Origin: Leucobacter triazinivorans
Lineage (GTDB): Bacteria; Actinomycetota; Actinomycetes; Actinomycetales; Microbacteriaceae
Direction: 5' to 3'
Length of the DNA stretch: 64,000 nucleotides
Assembly (NCBI RefSeq): GCF_004208635.1
Contig: NZ_CP035806.1
Location: 2,852,001 to 2,916,000 of the forward strand
Shown: in pieces, positions 55,156-63,305 of the stretch
Numbering within the stretch: the first letter of the stretch is position 1
Layout: each line of letters begins with the position of its first letter
Notes under the pieces: generated by a model
The model's input: the letters and a program-made list of their open reading frames with translations, nothing else
Database searches by the model: none
Told to the model about the DNA's origin: nothing
Program-made: the position numbers and the translations under genes

Positions 55156-55350
55156 CGACGCTGAGTTGGATCCCGGAGGCTGGTGAGCCTCCGCGGCATC
55201 GGCGCGCGCAGAGCTCCGCTCTGCGTGGTGCGCCTGGCCGCCGCTGCAGCGTCTGACGACGCTGAGTTGGATCCCGGAGGCTGGTGAGCCTCCGCGGCAT
55301 CGGCGCGCGCAGAGCTTCGCTCTGCGTGGTGCGCCTGGCTGCCGCTGCAG
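55142..55350. repeat. 101-bp tandem repeat with two hairpins per unit
   Basis: Two near-identical 101-base units at 55142-55242 and 55243-55343, then a partial GCTGCAG. Each contains CGGAGGCT-GGTG-AGCCTCCG (8-bp stem) and CGCAGAG-x5-CTCTGCG (7-bp stem). The first unit contains the last codons of the Cys-rich peptide gene. The gap 55156-55420 contains these repeats and the ABC-F leader; no gene. Confidence 0.85.
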
Positions 55351-55420
55351 AACGACGATCTGCGCACACCTGGGCCGCCGCACCCCGACCAATCTGGGAG
55401 CGCCGTAGACTGGAGAGGTT

Positions 55421-56920
55421 ATGGCGCATCTTCTGGGGGCCGAGGCCCTGCACCTCGAGGTACCGACCAAGACCGTCTTCGACTCGGTGACCCTGGGGGT
55501 CGCCGAGGGGGACCGCATCGGGATCGTCGGCCGCAACGGCGACGGCAAGTCGTCGCTGCTCATGATGCTCGCGGGGCGGCGCGAGCCCGACGGCGGGCAG
55601 GTGACCATGCGTGGTGGCACCACCATCGGCGTGCTGGATCAGGCCGACGCCTTCGGGCCCGGCGAGACCGTGAGCGGTGCGATCGTCGGCGACCGGCCCG
55701 AACACGAGTGGGCGGGCGATGCGCGCACGCGCGAGGTGATCGCGGGTCTCGTGGGCGACCTCGGCTGGGACGCGCCGCTCGACGCGCTCTCGGGCGGGCA
55801 GCGGCGCCGGGTGGCGCTCGCGCAGCTGCTGGTGGGCGACTACGACCTGCTGTTCCTCGACGAGCCCACGAACCACCTCGACGTCGAGGGCATCTCGTGG
55901 CTCGCGCAGCACCTCAAGCGGCGATGGCCGCGCGGTCAGGGGGCGCTGCTGGTCGTGACCCACGACCGGTGGTTTCTCGACGAGGTGTGCGAGACGACCT
56001 GGGAGGTGCACGATCGCATCCTCGAGCCGTTCGAGGGCGGGTACGCCGCGTACATCCTGCAGCGAGTCGAGCGGGATCGCCAGGCCGCCGCGATCGAGCA
56101 GAAGCGCCAGAATCTGGCCCGCAAGGAGCTGGCCTGGCTGCGACGCGGCGCGCCGGCGCGCACCTCGAAGCCGAAGTTTCGCATCGACGCCGCGAACGAG
56201 CTCATCGCCGACGTGCCCGAGATCCGCGACAGGGTGTCGCTGCAGTCGATGGCCGTGCAGCGTCTCGGCAAGGAGGTCGTGAACCTGGAGGAAGCCGGGG
56301 TGACGTATCCGGCGCTCGAGCCGAGCGCGGAGCGCGGAGCCGACATCCGAGGGCTGCCCCGGCCGATCCTCGAAGACGTGACCTGGCGTCTCGCCCCCGG
56401 CGAGCGCACGGGCATCCTGGGGGTCAACGGCGCCGGCAAGTCGACGCTGCTGGGGCTCATCTCGGGCGACGTGGCGCCCTCGACGGGGCGCGTCAAGCGC
56501 GGCAAGACGGTGAAGGTGGCCACGCTCACGCAGCGGCTCGACGAGCTCGAGGAACACCTCAACGAGCCGGTGCGCACGGTGATCGGGCGGTTGCGCACGA
56601 GCTTCACGGTGGGGGCGGGATCGAAGGCGCAGGAGCTCACCCCGGGGCAGATGCTCGAGCGCATGGGCTTCACGAGCGCGCAGCTCTCGACCCCGGTGAA
56701 GGATCTGTCCGGCGGGCAGAAGCGGCGACTGCAACTGCTGCTGATCCTGCTCGACCAGCCGAACGTGCTGATCCTCGACGAACCGAGCATGTCCGAGGCG
56801 GGTTGGGCTTGTCCCTTGATTTTACGGGGTTCTCGGCCGAAGCGGAAGCGTCTGAGCGGGCGCGCCGCTTTGCGGACGATGCATCGCCCCCATCTTGCGG
56901 CCCGTGTAGGGAGGGGCTGA
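55421..56920 (+). pseudogene. Chromosomal ABC-F ATPase gene truncated by an element
   Basis: ABC-F proteins are soluble tandem ATPases acting on ribosomes. Residues 1-456 read as a normal ABC-F: Walker A GRNGDGKS (37-44), LSGGQRRRVAL signature, FLDEPTNHLDV Walker B, the inter-domain linker, second Walker A GVNGAGKS, LSGGQKRRLQL signature, and ILDEPS. At about 56788 homology stops and the frame runs 44 unrelated residues to a TGA at 56918-56920. The missing end should contain the H-loop (VVSHDRYLVE). It is therefore probably non-functional. High GC matches the host genome and the metG-ispE-ABC-F order. Confidence 0.85.
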
Positions 56921-58704
56921 TGGCGCATCTGTTGGGGGCAGAGGCTCTGCACCTGGAGTACCCGACTCGCGTGGTGTTCGACTCGGTAACGCTCGGCGTG
57001 AACGAGGGCGACCGTATCGGGATCGTCGGTCGCAACGGTGATGGAAAGTCGACCCTGCTGGGAATGCTGTCGGGACGGATTGAACCCGATTCCGGCCGGG
57101 TCACGCGCCGCGGTGGGGTGACCGTGGGTGTGCTCGACCAAGCGGATACGTTGGACGACTCATCGACGGTCGGATACGCGATCGTGGGCGATCGACCAGA
57201 GCATGAGTGGGCTGGTGACGCGAAGGTGCGCGAGGTGATCTCCGGACTTGTGTCCGATGTTCCCTGGGACGCATTGATTGGTTCGCTCTCCGGCGGGCAG
57301 CGCCGCCGTGTTGCGTTGGCTGCGCTGCTGACCGGCGAGTGGGATGTTGTGGCTCTTGACGAGCCGACAAACCATCTCGATGTCGAGGGCATCAGCTGGC
57401 TTGCCGGGCATCTGCGTTCGCGGTGGACGAAGAACGCTGGGGGGCTTCTGGTCGTCACGCACGACCGTTGGTTCCTCGATGAAGTCGCCACGACGACCTG
57501 GGAGGTTCACGACCGGATCGTAGAGCCATTCGAGGGCGGCTATGCCGCGTATGTCCTCCAACGGGTCGAGCGGGATCGGCAGGCCGCGGCGATCGAGGCC
57601 AAGCGGCAGAACCTCATGAAGAAGGAGTTGGCCTGGTTGCGTCGTGGGGCACCGGCTCGCACGTCCAAGCCGAAGTTCCGCATCGAGGCGGCCAACCAGC
57701 TCATCGAGGACGTGCCGCCCCTGCGTGACCGGATCGAGTTGAACCGGCTGGCGGTGGCGCGACTCGGTAAGGATGTGATTGATCTGCTGGACGCGGGTGT
57801 GTCCTTCGACGGACGCGAGGTGCTGCGTGATGTCGAGTGGAGGATCGCACCCGGTGAGCGCACCGCGATCCTCGGTGCGAACGGCGCTGGGAAATCCACC
57901 CTGCTCGGTCTCATTGCCGGGACCGTTCAGCCCACAACCGGGCGGGTTAAGCGCGGCAAGACCGTGAAGCTTGGTGTGCTCGATCAGCAGTTCCGCGAGC
58001 TAGATGACATCGCCGCTGACCGAGTGCGCGATGTCCTCGCCCGCGCCAAGACAAGCTACGTCATCGACGGCAAGGAACTCACCCCCGCACAACTCCTCGA
58101 ACGTCTCGGCTTTGCCCGCGCACACCTGTCGGCCCGTGTTGGTGAACTCTCCGGCGGACAAAAGCGGCGCCTGCAACTGCTCCTCATCCTGCTCTCGGAA
58201 CCTAACCTGATCGTTCTCGATGAGCCTTCAAATGACGTGGACACCGACATGCTCGCCGCGATGGAAGACCTGTTTGATTCGTGGCCGGGCACACTCATCG
58301 TGGTCAGTCATGATCGTTATCTCGTGGAGCGGATCACCGATCAGCAGTACGCGATCCTCGACGGTCGCCTGCGGCACCTGCCCGGCGGGATGGATGAGTA
58401 TTTGCGACTGCGTGAGACACGGTCAAGCACGCCGTCCGCTGCGGTCACTGTTGCCTCACCCGCCGCACCTGAGCAGGAGCTGACAGGTGCGGAGGAACGG
58501 GCCGTGCGCAAGGAACTCAGCGCTACTGAGCGCAAGCTGGAGAGGCTGGGCGAGCACGTCGCGCGCATCCATGAGCGTATGGCTGAACACGATCAGGGCG
58601 ACTATGCGGGTCTGAGCCGCCTGAACGATGAGTTGCGCGAGGCAGAGGAAGAATCCGCAGCGCTAGAGGAACGGTGGTTCGAGCTTTCCGAACGCGTCGG
58701 CTGA
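56920..58704 (+). CDS. Complete second ABC-F ATPase, carried on the mobile element
   Basis: A 594-residue ABC-F protein from ATG 56920 (GGGAGGGG three bases upstream, sharing one base with the stop of the truncated gene). Both ABC domains are intact: Walker A GRNGDGKST, LSGGQRRRVAL, ALDEPTNHLDV, then GANGAGKST, LSGGQKRRLQL, VLDEPSNDVDTDML and the final H-loop VSHDRYLVERITDQQYAILD. The C-terminus has a helical tail (KELSATERKLERLGEHVARI). Codon use is less GC-biased than the first copy, indicating foreign origin. It may protect the ribosome from an antibiotic or replace the broken copy; which is not decidable here. Confidence 0.88.
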   Translation: MAHLLGAEALHLEYPTRVVFDSVTLGVNEGDRIGIVGRNGDGKSTLLGMLSGRIEPDSGRVTRRGGVTVGVLDQADTLDDSSTVGYAIVGDRPEHEWAGDAKVREVISGLVSDVPWDALIGSLSGGQRRRVALAALLTGEWDVVALDEPTNHLDVEGISWLAGHLRSRWTKNAGGLLVVTHDRWFLDEVATTTWEVHDRIVEPFEGGYAAYVLQRVERDRQAAAIEAKRQNLMKKELAWLRRGAPARTSKPKFRIEAANQLIEDVPPLRDRIELNRLAVARLGKDVIDLLDAGVSFDGREVLRDVEWRIAPGERTAILGANGAGKSTLLGLIAGTVQPTTGRVKRGKTVKLGVLDQQFRELDDIAADRVRDVLARAKTSYVIDGKELTPAQLLERLGFARAHLSARVGELSGGQKRRLQLLLILLSEPNLIVLDEPSNDVDTDMLAAMEDLFDSWPGTLIVVSHDRYLVERITDQQYAILDGRLRHLPGGMDEYLRLRETRSSTPSAAVTVASPAAPEQELTGAEERAVRKELSATERKLERLGEHVARIHERMAEHDQGDYAGLSRLNDELREAEEESAALEERWFELSERVG

Positions 58705-58733
58705 GCGGTGTGCGCTGAGCACCTGAGAAGGTT

Positions 58734-59105
58734 CTACGCCTCAATCGGTGCGGGCGCAGGTAACTGTGCCAACTCGCTTGTTGCGCGAGCCTGACGACGC
58801 TCGATCGCTTCGCGCATCCGGGATCGAACCAGCAAAGCCACGCTGACGGGTCCCATGATGATGAACTTCATCGTGTTCCACAGGCAGAGGAGCACGAGGA
58901 GGTTGAGCCAAGCGGGGCCACCGTCGGCAATGAGCTGGGTGAAGGTGCTCGCGGCCAAGAGGTAGGGCACAGCGAGGAGCATCGCGGGTACGCCCCACTT
59001 CAAGCCTCGGCGGGTGCGGATGGCGTCGAGGAGGATGTTGGTGGGCATGTAGCGGCGCAGGAATGCGCGGGTGTGGACGCTGAGGGTCCAGAGCTGGCGG
59101 ATCAT
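58734..59105 (-). CDS. Small conserved membrane protein of a conjugative element
   Basis: About 123 residues from ATG 59105 (AGAGG upstream; GTG 59123 is an alternative). Two hydrophobic segments (KWGVPAMLLAVPYLLAASTF; WLNLLVLLCLWNTMKFIIMG) and an N-terminal positively charged RAFLRRYMPTNILLDAIRTR. Similar small proteins occur next to MobF relaxases in actinobacterial elements, where some carry the unconvincing name sulfate permease. Lies downstream of the relaxase in the same direction. Role in transfer is inferred. The gap 59106-59257 has nothing identified. Confidence 0.65.
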   Translation of the reverse strand: MIRQLWTLSVHTRAFLRRYMPTNILLDAIRTRRGLKWGVPAMLLAVPYLLAASTFTQLIADGGPAWLNLLVLLCLWNTMKFIIMGPVSVALLVRSRMREAIERRQARATSELAQLPAPAPIEA

Positions 59106-59257
59106 GACGGGGTTTCCTCTCACATGCGCGACAGAGCGTCGGAGGCGGTGCGTGTGTGAGTGGCCTTGCGGCCTGCCCCGAGGAGCGTCATATCAAGGAG
59201 AAATCCGCCTCACATTCAAGACTACGCCGCACCGGAGACATTTGGAAGGGCAATCGG

Positions 59258-62200
59258 TCACAACCCTCGTCTCACACCTTCACGTCGCGCCGTCCGTGAT
59301 GGGTCTTCGCGTCCTTCGGTGCCAGCGACATCGCGGAGTCTTGCGAGGGCGACTTTCGCTCGTGCGGCGTCGATCTTCTGCGCGTCACTGTCGGGTGCCG
59401 GACCGAGCGGCGTGCGCGCGGTGAGGCCGTACCGGTCCCGGTACGCAGCCACGGTTCGCGCCTGCTGTTTCCACGCTGCTGCGGCTCTCGTCACGGCGGG
59501 TATGTCTCCGAGTGTGAGCGCCCATTCCTGACGTTCGGTGAGAGCCTGGTCGAGGACGGCCACGGCGCGTACTTCGATCAGCTCGCGTCGTTCTGTGAGG
59601 GCCTTCCGCATCTCAGCGCTCATGGACCCGGTGGCTTCCGGGATGAGGCCGGCGATCAGGCGGGGCGCCTTGCGGGTGCGCCCGGAACCGGCGGGTCTAA
59701 CGGTAGCCCGGGCAAGACGGTGATGGAGCACGGAAGCGATGTCATCGGCGCCGCCGAAACCGCGTGCTGCGACGAGGCGCGGCATGAGGGCGTCGATGTT
59801 GTGATGGTTCGCTTCCGCCCGGCGGAGTTCGGCGGTGAGCGCCCCGAATGCGTCGGAATGGATCATGTCTTCTGCCTCGTCCGGGGTGAGGCCGGATTGA
59901 CGGATGAGGGTGGCGAAGCGGTCGTGTTGGGCGGCTTGCGCGATCGTCTCGTACTCCGCCGCAAGCTGCGCCACTGACCCCCAGGCCTCCTGTTCGGCGA
60001 TGATCGTCTCGTGCGCGGAGAGTTCCGCGCCGACGTGCTGCAGCACTCCATAGAGCACGCTCCGCGCGGTCGCATCCGAGTCATCCGCCGGGTGCGGGCT
60101 GGTGTGGTTGTCGTCGGGGCGGTCGGTGGCGACATATGCGAGGTTCGTGCGCCGGCCGCGGGTCATTGCGACATACAGGTTCTCCCTGGTCGTGGATGGA
60201 TCAATGAGCACATGCGAGGTATCGGTCGTGATTCCTTGCGCTCTGTGTGCCGTAACTGCGTACCCCAGGTCAACGTGATCGGAGACGTAGTCGGCCGGGA
60301 GGATCACAGTGCCGCGGCTATCGGCGCGGCGGGCGGTGAGTGATCCATCGTCTCGGAGGTTGGTCACCACCCAGCGGTCACCGTTGCGTACCCATCCCCG
60401 CGGGGTGCGGAGCCGGCGGTCATTCTTCCGGGTAATGATCGTGTCACCGACCCCGGCGCGGGCGTCTCCTTGGAGGGCGACTTCGCGGCGGGCGTCCACG
60501 GTGCCATCGAGGATGAGGTCGGCGCGGGCGCGCTGGTTCAGAGCATTCATTGCTTCGTTCGAGTCCGCGATCAACACCGTCGAAGCTCCACTGAGGGTGT
60601 CGGTGCGCCAGGCGGTGTAGGCGGCGTCGATCATGGCCTCGGTGTCGCCGCCGGTGATGCGGTCGTGTTCGGCGTAGGTATCGATGGCCTCGGGGTGTCC
60701 GTGGCGGAGATCGAGGGAGGCGGTCTTCTCCCACTCGTTGACGAAGCGGTGCACGTCGACCAGTTCTGGGGCGTCGGCGTGGTCGTGGACGAGCAAAGAG
60801 AACGCGCCGCCGGCGGTGACGGATTGCAGTTGCGCCCAGTCACCCACGAGCAGCGCTTTCGCACCCATCTCGGCTGCGTGCTCCGTGATGCGATCCAGAG
60901 AGAGGGTGCCGGCGAGGGAGGCTTCGTCCACGATCACCAGTTGCCCCTTGCGGAACGATGTGCCCGCGTTCTGGTGGTCTTGCCACCACTTCGCGGTGTT
61001 CTCCGTCTTGATACCGAGATCATGGGCGAGGACCTGTGCGGCGACCGCTGACGGTGCGAGGCCGACGACGCTGCCACGCCCGTGCTCACGCTCCCACGCG
61101 GTACGCAGGGCACGCATTGCTGTCGTCTTCCCAGCGCCAGCAGGGCCGACCAGCACATCGACTGCGCGTCCTGATGTCGCAACAGCGGTGAGCGCTGCTG
61201 TTTGGTCATCGGCGAGGAGCCGTCCGTCGCGATCCGGGCGGCGGGTGACCTTCTCGATGACCTCGACCGCCACTGTGGGTGCGGTCATGGTGCGACCGCG
61301 TTCGAGTAGCCGATCTTCTGCCGCGAGGATGTCAGGCGACGAGTACACCGTCGACGCGATCGGACGGAACCTGCTCGTGTCATTCGCCCGGCGAAACACA
61401 GCGGGGCTGGATGCGAGCTCGGGCGGAGTCAGTTGGAGGGAGGCGCGCTCCGCCGCATCGACGATCATTCCTACGACAGCTTCACGATCCACAGTGGTCG
61501 CAAACCGGTAGAGCATGGTCTGGCGGGCGGCCTCGGCGGTGAGGTTCCATCTGCGCCAGGTCGACCGCTTCTCACCGACCGACTCAACCACACTCCGGCC
61601 AAGGGAAGTGATCACATCCAAAGGCATGTCATCTGCGCGCAACAGCAGCGACGTGCCGTTCGCGGTGACAGTGTGTGCCCAGCGGGTGGCGTCTTCGCCG
61701 AGCAGGTGCGACGCACGCTCCCGCCACTCGCCGGTGAGGTCCGCAAGCGAGCGAACCTGCTTCTCCGGTCTGGTCGCCAACGTCGCCTGCGCTCGAAGCT
61801 TGATGACCGTCGCCAGCGATGGTTGTCTGCCGTGACGGGCAACATACTCAGCGATGAGCCGGTTCTTCTCCTGATCTATCTGTCTGGACCTGGACGAGAA
61901 CTCCGCCACCAACCTCTCCGGCACCGTGCTGATCGCCCAGGCGGGGTTGCGGTCACGTCCCATGTCTCTAGCTTCCCACTCGACACCGAAAGCGCGGGTG
62001 AGATGGTCGGCGAACACCGCCTCGTGGAGTTCGGAGAGAGCGACCGTCGCAGCATGGAGGGGTCGCCCGTCGAGAGAGCGCCACTTCCCATCGTGGACGG
62101 TCTGCACCTTGTTCGAGATCACCACATGCGTATGCAGATGCGGATCACCAGCCCGCGAATCGTAATGATCGAACGCGGTCGCGATCACGCCAGAGACATC

Positions 62201-62806
62201 GTCTTGCGCAACCGCCCCATTGCGTCCTGCGGCACCGACACGGGTTGCAGCAACCTCGCGTTCGATGAACGCAACCATCTCCGCAACCGCCGCATGATGC
62301 GCCTCCGCAATCAGTGATTGCGTACCCGCGTCAGACACCGCCCACAGCACCGACGCGGACTTCGGAATCGAGAACGTGAAGTCGAACCCTGCAACCGCCT
62401 TCCGGGCGCCGCGTGCACTCTCCTCCGCCTCTATTGCGGCGACCGCCTGGGCGCGCTCTGTCACTGGAAGGCCTGCGTCGAGCCTCGCGGTGCGGCGCTC
62501 GATCCGCTCAGTGACGGTCGGATACTTCCGGTACGCGCTCCCCAGTGCCCGGTCGGTCACCGGGTCACGCCCCAGCCCGATCAGGCGTTGAAGCTGTTGC
62601 TCCGAGACCTGATCGCCGACGGCGATTGCACCACCTCCGAGCGCGGAGACCGCTGACCCTATCCAACGGCCCGGCGGGGTTCCTTCTTCGGTGTAGTACC
62701 TCGTCAGCGGGCTGGAAAGTACGCGGTCGCCGTCGCCTGACGCGACGGTGCGCAGGAGGTACTTGTAGCCGTCGCCGGCGGACATCACCCGCATCGAAAC
62801 CGTCAC
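59258..62806 (-). CDS. MobF-family conjugative relaxase with RecD-like helicase domain
   Basis: About 1,182 residues from GTG 62806 (AGG upstream; ATG 62794 possible). The relaxase domain has the N-terminal Tyr nucleophile region (MRVMSAGDGYKYLLRTV), the metal-binding three-His motif DPHLHTHVVISN near 221-232, and FDFTFSIPKSASVLWAV near 141-157. A RecD/TraI-type helicase domain follows with Walker A VGPAGAGKTT near 553-562, Walker B IVDEASLAG, and AVTAHRAQGITTDTSHVLID near the end. It nicks oriT and unwinds DNA for transfer. Longer N-terminal open frame to 63109 is not coding. Shows the element right of the broken ABC-F gene is mobilisable. Confidence 0.93.
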   Translation of the reverse strand: MTVSMRVMSAGDGYKYLLRTVASGDGDRVLSSPLTRYYTEEGTPPGRWIGSAVSALGGGAIAVGDQVSEQQLQRLIGLGRDPVTDRALGSAYRKYPTVTERIERRTARLDAGLPVTERAQAVAAIEAEESARGARKAVAGFDFTFSIPKSASVLWAVSDAGTQSLIAEAHHAAVAEMVAFIEREVAATRVGAAGRNGAVAQDDVSGVIATAFDHYDSRAGDPHLHTHVVISNKVQTVHDGKWRSLDGRPLHAATVALSELHEAVFADHLTRAFGVEWEARDMGRDRNPAWAISTVPERLVAEFSSRSRQIDQEKNRLIAEYVARHGRQPSLATVIKLRAQATLATRPEKQVRSLADLTGEWRERASHLLGEDATRWAHTVTANGTSLLLRADDMPLDVITSLGRSVVESVGEKRSTWRRWNLTAEAARQTMLYRFATTVDREAVVGMIVDAAERASLQLTPPELASSPAVFRRANDTSRFRPIASTVYSSPDILAAEDRLLERGRTMTAPTVAVEVIEKVTRRPDRDGRLLADDQTAALTAVATSGRAVDVLVGPAGAGKTTAMRALRTAWEREHGRGSVVGLAPSAVAAQVLAHDLGIKTENTAKWWQDHQNAGTSFRKGQLVIVDEASLAGTLSLDRITEHAAEMGAKALLVGDWAQLQSVTAGGAFSLLVHDHADAPELVDVHRFVNEWEKTASLDLRHGHPEAIDTYAEHDRITGGDTEAMIDAAYTAWRTDTLSGASTVLIADSNEAMNALNQRARADLILDGTVDARREVALQGDARAGVGDTIITRKNDRRLRTPRGWVRNGDRWVVTNLRDDGSLTARRADSRGTVILPADYVSDHVDLGYAVTAHRAQGITTDTSHVLIDPSTTRENLYVAMTRGRRTNLAYVATDRPDDNHTSPHPADDSDATARSVLYGVLQHVGAELSAHETIIAEQEAWGSVAQLAAEYETIAQAAQHDRFATLIRQSGLTPDEAEDMIHSDAFGALTAELRRAEANHHNIDALMPRLVAARGFGGADDIASVLHHRLARATVRPAGSGRTRKAPRLIAGLIPEATGSMSAEMRKALTERRELIEVRAVAVLDQALTERQEWALTLGDIPAVTRAAAAWKQQARTVAAYRDRYGLTARTPLGPAPDSDAQKIDAARAKVALARLRDVAGTEGREDPSRTARREGVRRGL

Positions 62807-62818
62807 CAGCAGCCACCT

Positions 62819-62880
62819 ATCCTCACCCCGAAGGTGAGCCCCACAGCCCGCGGCTCTGTGACTTCTGAGGTCACTTTCGG
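62819..62880. promoter_or_regulatory. Candidate oriT with inverted repeats
   Basis: Just upstream of the relaxase start: CTCACC-x5-GGTGAG (62822-62838) and GTGAC-x7-GTCAC (62858-62874). Inverted repeats directly 5' of a MobF relaxase gene are the usual place of oriT. The nick site is not recognisable. The gap 62807-63089 also has a weak plus-strand open frame starting at GTG 62947, which I do not call a gene. Confidence 0.4.
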
Positions 62881-63089
62881 ACGGTGGCGCTCCTCGCTTG
62901 CAAGACGCGTGACAATCCATTGAAGCGAACCGCGAAGGGGTGAGAAGTGGGCCAGCCGTTGATGGCTGCCGCGCGAGCTGGGCGGGGGCTTGTTGAGCCG
63001 GTGGCAGTGGGCGAGTTCGTGCACCTGGTTGGTGACCAGCTCGGCGCCGCAGCACGGCTCCGGGGATCACCGTTCCAGGAGGTTCGCCC

Positions 63090-63305
63090 GTGGCAGACCA
63101 GTCTTTCACCCATCCGGCCGCGCCATTGCGTATCGGATCGTTGTTCTCCGGCTACGGCGGACTGGACCTCGCCGTCGAGGAGGTCTTCGACGCTCAAACG
63201 ATCGGGTCTGATGTCGGTTATGTTGACTCGGGTTTCTCTTCACGCCGCGAGTGCGACGCTGCCTACATTAACAACTTCAAACTCCACTGGGGTAAGTCTC
63301 CCTAG
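63090..63305 (+). pseudogene. C5-cytosine methyltransferase interrupted by an IS3-family element
   Basis: GTG 63090 follows AGGAGG. The N-terminus RIGSLFSGYGGLDLAVEEVF is motif I of C5-cytosine DNA methyltransferases, with the FSGYGGLD SAM loop. After about codon 40 (FDAQTIG) the frame enters the IS end (GTTATGTTGACTCGGG) and stops at 63305. The rest of the gene would be beyond the IS, outside the window. The original protein was probably a solitary or phage/plasmid-type methyltransferase that masks the element from host restriction. Confidence 0.8.

Noticed and set aside
51742..55626. A 1,294-residue minus-strand open frame
   Set aside because: It is antisense to the surface protein, FrnE-like and ABC-F genes and lacks any domain.
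55708..58704. A 998-residue open frame covering both ABC-F regions
   Set aside because: Its first 400 residues are the wrong frame of the truncated ABC-F gene (Arg/Ala-rich shadow). Only the part from ATG 56920 is a real protein.
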